Below are positions 48,267 through 56,406 of a DNA stretch of 64,000 bases, one piece after another (within the stretch, counting starts at the first letter, position 1; every line of letters begins with the position of its first letter). The stretch comes from Cyanobium sp. WAJ14-Wanaka (lineage in GTDB: Bacteria; Cyanobacteriota; Cyanobacteriia; PCC-6307; Cyanobiaceae): the NCBI RefSeq assembly GCF_024345375.1, contig NZ_JAGQAZ010000001.1, positions 124,001 to 188,000 on the forward strand. Direction: 5' to 3'. The notes under the pieces were generated by a model. That model was not told the origin of the DNA. It saw nothing but the letters and a program-made list of their open reading frames with translations, and ran no database searches. A program made the translations under genes and the position numbers.

Positions 48267-49292
48267 CCTCACCCGGGGGTCGAGGATCGCCACCAGTAGG
48301 TCTACAGCCACGGTCACCAGCACCACCAGGGCTGCCACCACCACCACAATCCCCTGCACCAGGGGGTAGTCGCGCTGGCCGATCGCCTCCTGGAGTCGAA
48401 AGGCGATCCCAGGCCAGGAGTAGGTGACCTCGATCAACAGGGCCCCGCCAATCAGGGAGGCCACGGTGATGCCGGTGATCGTGAGAACCGGCAGCAGGGC
48501 ATTGGGCAGGGCGTGGCGCAGGATCACCCGTCTTTCGCTTAAACCGCGACTGCGGGCCGCCTCGATGAAATCGGAATCCAGGGCCCGCCGCAGGTTGAGT
48601 CTGAGGGCATTGGCAAAAATGCCACTGAGCAGCAGTCCCAGGGTGCAAGCTGGCAAAAGCAAATGGCGCAGGCTTCCCAGCAGGTTTTGCCATTGCCCGG
48701 AAACCAGGCCCAGTTGCAGGCTGTCGAGCAGATAAAAGCCGCTGCCTTCTGGCGGGAGCAGGGTCGGGGGGAAGCGGCCACCCACCGGCAGCCAGCCCAA
48801 CCAGACGGCAAAGACCAGCTGGATAACCATGGCGGCCCAAAAGGGCGGCAGGGCATAGGTGCCAATGCCATAGAGGCGCCCCGCCAGATCCAATTTGCCC
48901 TCCGGACGGGCCACTCCGGAAAAGCCCACGGCCAAACCCACCAATGCCGCCAGCAGCAGGGCCACCACCCCCAGTTCCAGGCTGGCGGGCAGGCTGTCGC
49001 GGATCACCGCCAAAACCGGCTCCTGGTTGGTCAGCGATTGGCCCAGCTGCCCATGAAGCAGCTGGCCGAGGAAGTGGCCGTATTGCTGCCATAGGGGTTG
49101 GTCCAGCCCCAACTGGGCCCTAAGCGCGGCCCTGGCCGCCTCTGGAGCCCGGGTTCCCAGCAGGGCGTCAATTGGATCGCCGGGCGCAAGGCGCAGCAGC
49201 AGGAAAACCAGGCTGGCAATCAGCCACATCATCACCGGGGCCAGGGCGATGCGGGAGGCCAGATAGCGCAAGAGGGCACTGCGGCGGCTCAT
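48261..49292 (-). CDS. Peptide/nickel-type ABC permease (OppB/DppB)
   Basis: 343 residues with six membrane helices. The N terminus RYLASRIALAPVMMWLIASLV and LLRLAPGDPIDAL, and the EAA loop EAARSRGLSERRVILRHALPN, are typical of DppB/OppB. It needs a second permease (OppC) and ATPases, none of which is in the window. It overlaps the binding protein gene by 4 bases. Confidence 0.9.
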   Translation of the reverse strand: MSRRSALLRYLASRIALAPVMMWLIASLVFLLLRLAPGDPIDALLGTRAPEAARAALRAQLGLDQPLWQQYGHFLGQLLHGQLGQSLTNQEPVLAVIRDSLPASLELGVVALLLAALVGLAVGFSGVARPEGKLDLAGRLYGIGTYALPPFWAAMVIQLVFAVWLGWLPVGGRFPPTLLPPEGSGFYLLDSLQLGLVSGQWQNLLGSLRHLLLPACTLGLLLSGIFANALRLNLRRALDSDFIEAARSRGLSERRVILRHALPNALLPVLTITGITVASLIGGALLIEVTYSWPGIAFRLQEAIGQRDYPLVQGIVVVVAALVVLVTVAVDLLVAILDPRVRF

Positions 49293-50899
49293 CTTTTGCC
49301 CCCTTGCGCGTCCAGCTCCTGGAGCAGCAGCCTGCCGGAACCGTCAAAGCGGGGCCGGCTTACCCGCGGCAGGGCCCAGGCCCTGGGCGCCACCAGCCAC
49401 ACCGGCAAATAGGGCGATGCCGCTGCGGTTTGACCTTGGATCCACCTGAGTAGATCCACCCTCGCCCTTCCCCGCAGCCCCGCGCTCCGCTCCAGTTCCT
49501 GGCTTAGCCCCGGTTGGCTCCAGAAACTGCCACTGGCTGCGCTAGCTCCTTCTAAACAACGGTTGCCCTGCACCTTTTCGCACCCCAGCAGGGGCACCAG
49601 ATAGTTGTCCGCATCTGGGAAATCCCCCATCCAATCCAGCAGGATCATCGGAAATGCCCCTTCCCCCAGTTGGCGGTAGGCGGTGGTGGCCTCCATGCCC
49701 GTGACCTCAAGGTCCACACAATCGCCGAGATCCTGCTGCAGTTGGGCCTGCCAGGTAAGGGCGAAAAGTCGGTCGCTGGGCACGTTTGAACGGAAGGTGA
49801 GCGGCAGCTGCAGACGCTTGCCCTGGCAAAAACCGGCTTGCCGGTACAGGCGCCTTGCCTGCTGGGGGTTGTAGCTGGGCCAGGCTTCTGGATCACTGCC
49901 GGCCAGGCTGGGGGGCACCAGATTCCGCAGGGGAGAGCGCAGGCCCAGGCTCACCCGCCGGCTGATGGTGGAGCGATCCAGGCTCAGGGCTACTGCCCTG
50001 CGCAGCAAGGGTTTGTCCAGGGGTGGTTGGTCGCTCAGCAAGGTGAGGTAGCCAATCTCTAGGGCCGGACCCTCCCCCTCCTTGAGCTGCCCCCGCTGGG
50101 CGGCTTGGTGCAGGGCTGCCTGTTGGTCAATCTCCAGGCTGGTGGAAAGCAAAACATCTACCTCGCCGCTGCGCAGGGCTCCGTAGAGGGCGGTCGAGTT
50201 GCTCAAGGCCACCAGGTCGATGCCGCCATTGGCGGGTTGGCGCCCCCAGTAGCGCTTAAAGGGCTCCAGTCTTTGCTGCTGGGTGCTGAAAAAACTGAGG
50301 CGGTAGGGGCCCGTTCCCACGAAGCGATCGTTGAGCAGGCGGCCCCTGTGTTGGCGGTAGGCGCTGGGGGAAAGGGGCGTCAGGTTGACCGCACTGAGCA
50401 ATTCAGCGATGGCCCCAAAGGGCCGCTTTAGCGTCAGTTCGACGGTGCCCGGGTCCAGGGCCCGCACCCGGCTGACCCGATCCCCCAGCAGGTAGTTGAG
50501 TTTGCCGATAGCCAGAAAGCGCTCCAGGCTGAAGACCATGGCGGCGGCATCGAAGCGGGTGCCGTCGTGGAAGAGCACTCCCTGGCGAAGCGGTACCCGC
50601 ACCTTGAGGCCGTCAGCACTGACCACCGGCAAGCCCGAAGCAAGACGGGGGGTGATGCGGCCGTTGACCTCAATCGAATAGAGGGGGTCGCCGATGGCGC
50701 TGAGTAGCTGCATGGCGCCAAAGGTGTAGGCGCCGGCAGGATCGACGGTGTCAATCCGGTTCTTGCTGGCCACCACCAGATGGTTGGGATCGCTCCAGCG
50801 GCTTTGGCAGCCAGCCAGCTGGGCAGCGATCGCCACCATGGAGGCAAGCCCCAGGGCTATCGGCTTCAGGGCGGACCCCAGGGAAGAACCCCTATTCAA
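49289..50899 (-). CDS. Peptide-type ABC substrate-binding lipoprotein (family 5)
   Basis: 536 residues. Start at TTG 50899 gives a lipoprotein signal (PIALGLASMVAIAAQLAGC). The SBP family 5 pattern is seen in DTVDPAGAYTFGAMQLLSAIGDPL and VPLRQGVLFHDGTRFDAAAMVFS, then FVGTGPYRLSFF. It binds a peptide, metal chelate or similar solute. The TTG overlaps the stop of the small upstream gene (TTGA). Confidence 0.88.
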   Translation of the reverse strand: MNRGSSLGSALKPIALGLASMVAIAAQLAGCQSRWSDPNHLVVASKNRIDTVDPAGAYTFGAMQLLSAIGDPLYSIEVNGRITPRLASGLPVVSADGLKVRVPLRQGVLFHDGTRFDAAAMVFSLERFLAIGKLNYLLGDRVSRVRALDPGTVELTLKRPFGAIAELLSAVNLTPLSPSAYRQHRGRLLNDRFVGTGPYRLSFFSTQQQRLEPFKRYWGRQPANGGIDLVALSNSTALYGALRSGEVDVLLSTSLEIDQQAALHQAAQRGQLKEGEGPALEIGYLTLLSDQPPLDKPLLRRAVALSLDRSTISRRVSLGLRSPLRNLVPPSLAGSDPEAWPSYNPQQARRLYRQAGFCQGKRLQLPLTFRSNVPSDRLFALTWQAQLQQDLGDCVDLEVTGMEATTAYRQLGEGAFPMILLDWMGDFPDADNYLVPLLGCEKVQGNRCLEGASAASGSFWSQPGLSQELERSAGLRGRARVDLLRWIQGQTAAASPYLPVWLVAPRAWALPRVSRPRFDGSGRLLLQELDAQGGKR

Positions 50900-51108
50900 G
50901 GGCGATGGGGACGCTCGGGCTGGACCCGTTGTAAGGAGATTTCAAAGACCTCAGAACCCGAGCGGGTCAGGGGCCAGCGGCGCAACCAGCAACGGTTGTG
51001 GCTGTCGTCTACGCCAATTACTTGATACAGCTGGTCGTCCGCATCAACAGTGACGCAAGCGCCCTGGTGGAGCGACTTGATCTGGCTGGGGCAGGAAATG
51101 GAACTCAT
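50896..51108 (-). CDS. Small conserved-looking protein upstream of the Opp-like genes
   Basis: 70 residues: MSSISCPSQIKSLHQGACVTV then a beta-rich part (QLYQVIGVDDSHNRCWLRRWPL) and EVFEISLQRVQ. It is compact, without signal peptide or membrane helix, and the TTGA overlap with the binding-protein gene supports translation. I do not recognise a family. It may be an SH3-like small domain. Confidence 0.6.
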   Translation of the reverse strand: MSSISCPSQIKSLHQGACVTVDADDQLYQVIGVDDSHNRCWLRRWPLTRSGSEVFEISLQRVQPERPHRP

Positions 51109-51281
51109 GCAGAAAAAAAGGGGGCTTAATGGGTTGGGGAGTGCAGCGGGGATCGGAACTTGCTGCTGCGCCTTGGGACCGGTAAGTCTGCGGTTGAGGC
51201 TTAAGGAATCTTTCAGATTTGTACACCAATTCTGGACCTCTACGGGCCCCCCGTGCCAGTTGGCCAGGATTTGAAGATTAT

Positions 51282-52646
51282 TCAGAGCGTGCGCAGGCAG
51301 GCCTCAACCGCTTGCACATCGGCCAGGGCCTCAATGGCAAGCAGGGCCTGGCGGAAATTGGCCTCCAACACCTCGTGGGTAATCACCACGATCTCGGCCC
51401 GCTCCCCCTGGGCTTCAAATTGCATGATCGATTGAATCGAAACCCCCGCCGCACCGAAACAGCTGCCGATCTTGCCGATGACCCCAGCCTCATCACTGGT
51501 GCGCAGCCTTATGTAGTTGCGATGGCGGGTTTGGGCGCTGTCGATCAGATGGCACTTCCTCCAGCGGCTGGCGGCCAGCAGGGGGTCGAGGGCCGCTCCA
51601 GCCCCGGAAGCTCCCGGCCCTGCCACCCCCGGCCCTGCCACCCCCGGCCTTGCCACTGCCCAGATGCCGGCGATGTTCAGGATGTCTGCCACCACCGCTG
51701 AGGCGGTCGGCCCGGCTCCAGCGCCAGGGCCATAAAACATCACCTGGCCCACGGGATCGCCCTCCACCAGGATCGCGTTGTTGACCCCATTTACGCCGGC
51801 CAGGGGATGGGATTTAGGTAGCAGGGTGGGATGAACCCTCACGTCCAGGGCCTGGCTGGCTGCGCTTTGGGCTGAATTGGCCGCACCGCCTGGGTTTTCG
51901 GCCACGGCCAGGAGCTTCACCACATAGCCCAATTGGGCGGCGTAACCCACGTCGCGGGCGTCGAGCCGGTTGATTCCCTCCGTGGGAATGGCCGACCTCG
52001 GCACACTGCCCCCGAAGGCAAGGGCCGTGAGGATTGCGATTTTGTCGGCCGCGTCAGCTCCTTCCACATCTGCGGCGGGGTCGGCTTCGGCGTAGCCCAG
52101 CTCCTGGGCATCGGCCAGCACGGCGCCGTAGGCGGCACCCTCATCGGCCATGCGGCTGAGGATGTAATTGGTGGTGCCATTGATGATTCCGCTCACTTTG
52201 GTGATGCGGTTACCCCCCAGGGATTGCTTCAGGGGTTCGATGATCGGAATGCCACCGCCCACGGCGGCCTCAATCAGCACATAGACCCCCTTGGCGGCGG
52301 CGGCGGCGGCAATTTCTTCGCCGTAGCGGGCGATTACGGCCTTGTTGGCAGTTACCACCGGCTTGCCAGCGGCAATTGCCCGCAGGATCAGGCTGCGGGC
52401 TGGCTCGAGGCCACCCATTACCTCCACCACGATGTCGACGCTGGGATCGTCGACCACGGCCTCGGCATCGGTGCTGAGGATGGCGGCCGGAAGGTCGATG
52501 GGCCGCGGCCGGTTCAAATCTCGAACTGCTATCCGTTTGAGGGCCAGCTCAGCAACCAGCGGATGGCGTCCGGCGGGGCTGGCCAGGATGCCGGCCACCC
52601 CGGCGCCCACGGTGCCCAAACCGAGCAGGCCAATGCCGATGGTCAT
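51282..52646 (-). CDS. hom: Homoserine dehydrogenase
   Basis: 454 residues. NAD(P) motif GLLGLGTVGAGV, substrate-binding EAAVGGGIPIIEPL and SGIINGTTNYIL, and AADKIAILTALAFGG. An ACT domain is at the C terminus (about 375-450), usually giving threonine feedback. Between the catalytic part and the ACT domain is a Pro/Gly/Ala-rich insert (about 329-351, RPGVAGPGVAGPGASGAGAA) from a 15-base tandem repeat. Confidence 0.92.
   Translation of the reverse strand: MTIGIGLLGLGTVGAGVAGILASPAGRHPLVAELALKRIAVRDLNRPRPIDLPAAILSTDAEAVVDDPSVDIVVEVMGGLEPARSLILRAIAAGKPVVTANKAVIARYGEEIAAAAAAKGVYVLIEAAVGGGIPIIEPLKQSLGGNRITKVSGIINGTTNYILSRMADEGAAYGAVLADAQELGYAEADPAADVEGADAADKIAILTALAFGGSVPRSAIPTEGINRLDARDVGYAAQLGYVVKLLAVAENPGGAANSAQSAASQALDVRVHPTLLPKSHPLAGVNGVNNAILVEGDPVGQVMFYGPGAGAGPTASAVVADILNIAGIWAVARPGVAGPGVAGPGASGAGAALDPLLAASRWRKCHLIDSAQTRHRNYIRLRTSDEAGVIGKIGSCFGAAGVSIQSIMQFEAQGERAEIVVITHEVLEANFRQALLAIEALADVQAVEACLRTL
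51613..51657 (-). repeat. Three 15-base tandem units inside hom
   Basis: The plus strand has two identical copies of a 15-base unit beginning CCCGGCCCTG, then a third with two changes. On the coding strand each unit encodes VAGPG-like residues. The frame is preserved. Confidence 0.9.
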
Positions 52647-52692
52647 GGGTTATCGCCACAAGTTCGCTGGATCCTAGAAATCGGCCGGCGGT

Positions 52693-53112
52693 TCAGCCCT
52701 GCAGGCCCCTGGCCTGGGACTGCATCAGCTTGAGGATGTTTAAAAAGCCGTTGGAGCGAGAGGGGGTAAGGCTGGCCTGCAGGCCAGTGGCGGCAATGAA
52801 GCTGGGGTCGATGGCAGCCACCTGCTCGGGGGTTAGGCCCTCGAGCCCCTCAATCAGTAGGGCCAGCAACCCTTTGGTGATCGCCGCATCGGAGTCACCT
52901 AGCCAGTGCAGTTTGCCTTCCAGTAACTGCCCAGCCACAAAGACCTGGGAAACGCAGCCCTTGACCATGAAGGCTTCGTGGCGAAATTCATCGGGCAGGG
53001 GCTGCAACTTTTTGGCCAGCCAAAGCACGTATTCGTAGCGCCGTTTGGGATCGCTGGATGCGGCAAGCCGCTCCACCATTCGATCTAGATTTGGGCTGCC
53101 GGTGCTGATCAT
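52693..53112 (-). CDS. sufE: SufE-like cysteine desulfurase activator
   Basis: 139 residues. The active cysteine is in FMVKGCVSQVFV. The N terminus RRYEYVLWLAKKLQPLPDEFR and the C-terminal TPSRSNGFLNIL fit SufE. It accepts persulfide sulfur from SufS for Fe-S assembly. It stands alone between hom and an intergenic region. Confidence 0.92.
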   Translation of the reverse strand: MISTGSPNLDRMVERLAASSDPKRRYEYVLWLAKKLQPLPDEFRHEAFMVKGCVSQVFVAGQLLEGKLHWLGDSDAAITKGLLALLIEGLEGLTPEQVAAIDPSFIAATGLQASLTPSRSNGFLNILKLMQSQARGLQG

Positions 53113-53399
53113 TGGCGTTTAATCGCACCCGGACCACCCGCAACGGGGCCTGCCCTCAGGAAGCTTGCCAACGGCTATCGCTGCTTCTTCCAGCCTGAAC
53201 CATGTGCACCATCGAGCTCACCATCATCGAGAGGGCGTCGTTGCTGAGGCTACGCCCCTCCAGCTCCGAGGCCAGGACCCTTTCCGGTCCTGAGGCGGCT
53301 CCGATGGGACGGGGGGCTGAAAGGTCCAACGGCGCGCAGTGAGCAATCCATCGATCTTGCCAAATGGAGCGGCTTAGCGCGCGACCTGTAAAGGTTTTG
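53113..53399. other. Intergenic stretch between sufE and 5-FTHF cyclo-ligase
   Basis: 287 bases without a confident gene. A 46-codon plus-strand frame at 53201-53341 (MCTIELTIIERASLL...) has no recognised match. A short hairpin AGGACC/GGTCCT is at 53274-53291. I cannot assign an RNA gene here. Confidence 0.5.
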
Positions 53400-54047
53400 T
53401 CAAGTTTGGGGGCAAAGGTGCAACCCCACCTCGTCTATCCAGCCGTTGAAGGGCACATCCCAGGGATCCCTTGGCAGCTGGGGGTGGATGCAGCCGCCGG
53501 GCAGCACCCCATAGGCGGGAATCCTTCGCCAGCGGCTGTCGGCCCGCAGGCGATCGAACCAGCCGCCGCCGTAACCGAGGCGAATACCCCGGGGATCCAG
53601 GGCGAGGGCAGGCACCAGCAGGCAGCCAATCGATTCGGGCTCGAGGTTGGGGCCCAGTGGGGCCGGAATGCCGCAGCCATCCTTTGCCAGGGGATCGCCC
53701 ACCTTCCAGGACCTGTAGGCCATCACCAGCCCTTGATCAATCCCCTGGGTGATCACGGGTAGGGCCAAGCCAGCTCCCGCCAAGCCTCCGCCCTCCAAGT
53801 TGACGCCCGCCAATCCCCGTAAATCCACCTCCCCCGGCAGGGGCCAGCTAACCCCCAGGTAATGATCTTCAGGGCCAGCCCCATCTCCTGAGGGAGTCAG
53901 CGAGGGCAGCAGCGAGGGGAGCATCCGGGGAAGCGCCTTTGCCACCTCGTCACCAATTCTGGTTTCAAGCTCGAGCAGTAGCTCCTGGCGTCTCTGGCGG
54001 TAGTAGCGGCGCAGCCCTGATTTGCCTGGCTCAGCTTGGGCGATCAC
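53400..54047 (-). CDS. 5-formyltetrahydrofolate cyclo-ligase
   Basis: 215 residues. The N-terminal basic helix [17 protein letters not shown] and the phosphate/ATP motif [13 protein letters not shown] are characteristic. It converts 5-formyl-THF to 5,10-methenyl-THF. A small repeat gives [11 protein letters not shown] near residue 45. Its ATG overlaps the ruvC stop by 4 bases. Confidence 0.88.
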   Translation of the reverse strand: MIAQAEPGKSGLRRYYRQRRQELLLELETRIGDEVAKALPRMLPSLLPSLTPSGDGAGPEDHYLGVSWPLPGEVDLRGLAGVNLEGGGLAGAGLALPVITQGIDQGLVMAYRSWKVGDPLAKDGCGIPAPLGPNLEPESIGCLLVPALALDPRGIRLGYGGGWFDRLRADSRWRRIPAYGVLPGGCIHPQLPRDPWDVPFNGWIDEVGLHLCPQT

Positions 54048-54520
54048 CGCTGGTACCAGCCAGTTAGGGCCGCGGCGAGGGCGTCTGCCGCATCGTCGGG
54101 CCTGGGTGGATGCTCGAGGTCGAGTTCGCGCATCACCGCGTCCAAGACCTCGTCTTTTTGGGCATGGCCGGAGCCGGTGAGGGCCAGCTTGATTTGCATC
54201 GGTGGAAATTCAGCCACCGGAATGCCAAAACGAGCCAGGGTCATCATCACCACGCCCCGGGCTTGCACCACCGAGATGGTGGTACTGGAGCGATAGAAGA
54301 AAAACTTTTCGACCACGGCCAATTCCGGCCGCCAGGCGCGGATCAGTTGGCGCAGATCCCGGGCGATTTCCACCATTCGCACCCCTTCGCTGCGGCCCGG
54401 GTCGGTGCGGATGATGCCGCAATCGAGCATCTTCTGCTGGCGTTGGGCCCCATCCCCGGCCACGTCGATCACGCCGTAACCCACGCGGGCCAGGCCGGGA
54501 TCGATGCCGAGGATCCGCAT
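54044..54520 (-). CDS. ruvC: Crossover junction endodeoxyribonuclease RuvC
   Basis: 158 residues with the four acidic catalytic positions: D7 in [17 protein letters not shown] in AVVEKFFFY, and the DD pair in [12 protein letters not shown]. It resolves Holliday junctions as a dimer with RuvAB. It lies 4 bases after the MNT antitoxin gene. Confidence 0.93.
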   Translation of the reverse strand: MRILGIDPGLARVGYGVIDVAGDGAQRQQKMLDCGIIRTDPGRSEGVRMVEIARDLRQLIRAWRPELAVVEKFFFYRSSTTISVVQARGVVMMTLARFGIPVAEFPPMQIKLALTGSGHAQKDEVLDAVMRELDLEHPPRPDDAADALAAALTGWYQR

Positions 54521-54524
54521 GGGT

Positions 54525-54863
54525 TCAATAAGAAGCCGGTTTGCTGAGTGGCTGCTGCACTCCCAGCCAGGGCACCCCGGCGGCAGCGATGTGCTGCCGT
54601 AAGCCTGCGTGGTGGAGGCTTTCCCAGTGGGTCACATCCACCGTGTAGGGAATGGGCAAGTCGTCTAGGGCGCCGGCTAGGGCGGCGCTGCAATCCTCTG
54701 CAGCACTGAAGGCTAGGTCGATGTCGGAGCCTGGGCGTTCACGGCCGAGGGCGCGTGATCCATAAAGCTTTACCCAGCGGATTTGGGGAAAGCGTCGCAG
54801 TACAGCCCCAATCTGTTCGCAGGTGCTGACGGGCAGACCTCCCAGCTTGTGGCTGCTGTTCAC
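54525..54863 (-). CDS. MNT-family nucleotidyltransferase antitoxin (MntA-like)
   Basis: 112 residues. The minimal nucleotidyltransferase motif is exact: G35-S36, ten residues, D47-x-D49 ([16 protein letters not shown]). In HEPN-MNT modules this protein AMPylates the toxin tyrosine and silences it. It starts inside the stop of the HEPN gene (4-base overlap). Confidence 0.85.
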   Translation of the reverse strand: MNSSHKLGGLPVSTCEQIGAVLRRFPQIRWVKLYGSRALGRERPGSDIDLAFSAAEDCSAALAGALDDLPIPYTVDVTHWESLHHAGLRQHIAAAGVPWLGVQQPLSKPASY

Positions 54864-55273
54864 GGCCGCTCCTCCAGTGCCGAAGCCAGCTCCAGCAGAG
54901 CCGGCGCGAAGCGTTCACGGATCATGGCCGTCGCCTGCCGGGCTCGTTGCTCGTCGTAGGTGTGAGCCATCAGGTTGCGTTGCTCGAGCATGTCGATCCA
55001 GATTTGACCCTCAGGCAGTAGCCCGTAGGCGAAGGCTTGGCGCAATACCTCACGCGGGAGCATCGCATCGATGCCCTCATGTTGGAGCAGATCCTTGAGA
55101 CTTTTCCAGCTCAGCTCGAAGCTGAACTCGAACGCCTTGATCACGGCGATCGCGATCACGTCGTTGCTTGGGTCGTTGGCGAGAGCCGCAAGGGCCGCCT
55201 TCAGCTGCTTAAGTGCCCGCTGCAGGCTCTCCAGTCGCTGACGCCAGCGGAGATTCTTGCTGCTCTCCTCCAC
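54860..55273 (-). CDS. HEPN-family toxin (HepT-like, HI0074 type)
   Basis: 137 residues, nearly all alpha-helix. The HEPN RNase motif R-x4-H-x-Y is R99, H104 and Y106 in RNLMAHTY. N-terminal coiled helices and EFSFELSWKSLKDLL fit the HI0074 substrate-binding family. Known HepT toxins cleave tRNA or mRNA. It is upstream of its MNT partner, before ruvC. Confidence 0.88.
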   Translation of the reverse strand: MEESSKNLRWRQRLESLQRALKQLKAALAALANDPSNDVIAIAVIKAFEFSFELSWKSLKDLLQHEGIDAMLPREVLRQAFAYGLLPEGQIWIDMLEQRNLMAHTYDEQRARQATAMIRERFAPALLELASALEERP

Positions 55274-55317
55274 CTGCTCAGCTTCGCCTGACCTCAGGCT
55301 AGCCAGGCCGCTACGGA

Positions 55318-56406
55318 TCAGGTCGCTATGGCCAGCTCAAAGGCGCTGCGATCGCCGCTGTCTGGCCGCTCAAACACCTTGCAGAACATCTTTACCACCC
55401 GATCACCGGAGTCGATTTGCTCTAGGGGGTCCTTGCGCAGGCGGTGGCGCAGGCAGCAGGCCACCACCCTTGCCACATCGTCTACTTCCACTTCGTTGCG
55501 GCCCTCAAAGGCGGCCAGGGCCCGGGCTGCCCGGTTGGTGACGATGTCACCCCGCAGGCCGTCCACATCGAGTTCACCGCACACCGCCGAAATGCGGATG
55601 CGTAGGTCGGCGTCGATCTGCACCTGGGGAAGCCGGTTTTGCGCTTCGACCACCCGCGCCTGTAGGGCGTCCTGGGTGGCTTGCATGGCGTCGTTGTAGG
55701 TGTCGGGGTCGTTGTCGAAGCTGGTGCGTTGATCCACCACCTGCACCCTCAGCTCTGGTTCCCTAACGGTGCGAACTTCCACGCTCATGCCAAAGCGATC
55801 CAGGAGCTGGGGGCGCAGTTCGCCCTCCTCAGGGTTGCCCGAGCCAATCAGCACAAAGCGGGCCGGGTGGCGCACGCTCACCCCTTCGCGCTCCACGGTG
55901 TTCCAGCCGGAGGCGGCCGAATCGAGCAGCACGTCGACCAGGTGGTCGTCGAGCAGGTTCACCTCATCCACGTAGAGCAGGCCCCGGTTGGCCTTGGCCA
56001 GCAGGCCTGGCTCGAAGGCGCGAATGCCCTCACTGAGAGCCTTTTCAATATCGATGGTGCCGCAGAGGCGATCTTCCGTAGCGCCTAGGGGTAGGTCGAC
56101 CATCGGCACCTGGCGGGGTTCCACGGGCAAGGTCACACCCTGTTCGGCCCGGGCCCGCACCTCACTGCTCTGGAGGTCGGGATCGGTGGGGGAGGAGTTG
56201 TAGGGATCTCCCTCCACCACGTCGATCTCCGGCAGGAGGTCAGCCAGGGCCCGAATGGTGGTCGATTTACCCGTACCCCGATCTCCCATGATCATCACGC
56301 CGCCAATGCGGGGGTCGATCACATTGAGCAGCAGGGCCAGCTTCATCTCCTCCTGTCCCACGATCGAGGTGAACGGGAAGACCCGGCGCTTGCGGGCTTG
56401 AGTCAC
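55318..56406 (-). CDS. chlI: Magnesium chelatase subunit I
   Basis: 362 residues. Start FPFTSIVGQEEMKLALLL; Walker A GDRGTGKST (41-49), Walker B LLYVDE (143-148), then sensor and lid parts (GSGNPEEGELRPQLLDRFG). With ChlD and ChlH it inserts Mg into protoporphyrin IX for chlorophyll. It overlaps the upstream DUF3370 gene by 4 bases (stop of DUF3370 at 56403). Confidence 0.95.
   Translation of the reverse strand: MTQARKRRVFPFTSIVGQEEMKLALLLNVIDPRIGGVMIMGDRGTGKSTTIRALADLLPEIDVVEGDPYNSSPTDPDLQSSEVRARAEQGVTLPVEPRQVPMVDLPLGATEDRLCGTIDIEKALSEGIRAFEPGLLAKANRGLLYVDEVNLLDDHLVDVLLDSAASGWNTVEREGVSVRHPARFVLIGSGNPEEGELRPQLLDRFGMSVEVRTVREPELRVQVVDQRTSFDNDPDTYNDAMQATQDALQARVVEAQNRLPQVQIDADLRIRISAVCGELDVDGLRGDIVTNRAARALAAFEGRNEVEVDDVARVVACCLRHRLRKDPLEQIDSGDRVVKMFCKVFERPDSGDRSAFELAIAT

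Noticed and set aside
53130-53240. Possible 4.5S (SRP) RNA
   Set aside because: The apical loop has GGAA and AGCAGC but the enclosing stem does not pair, and no long hairpin forms.
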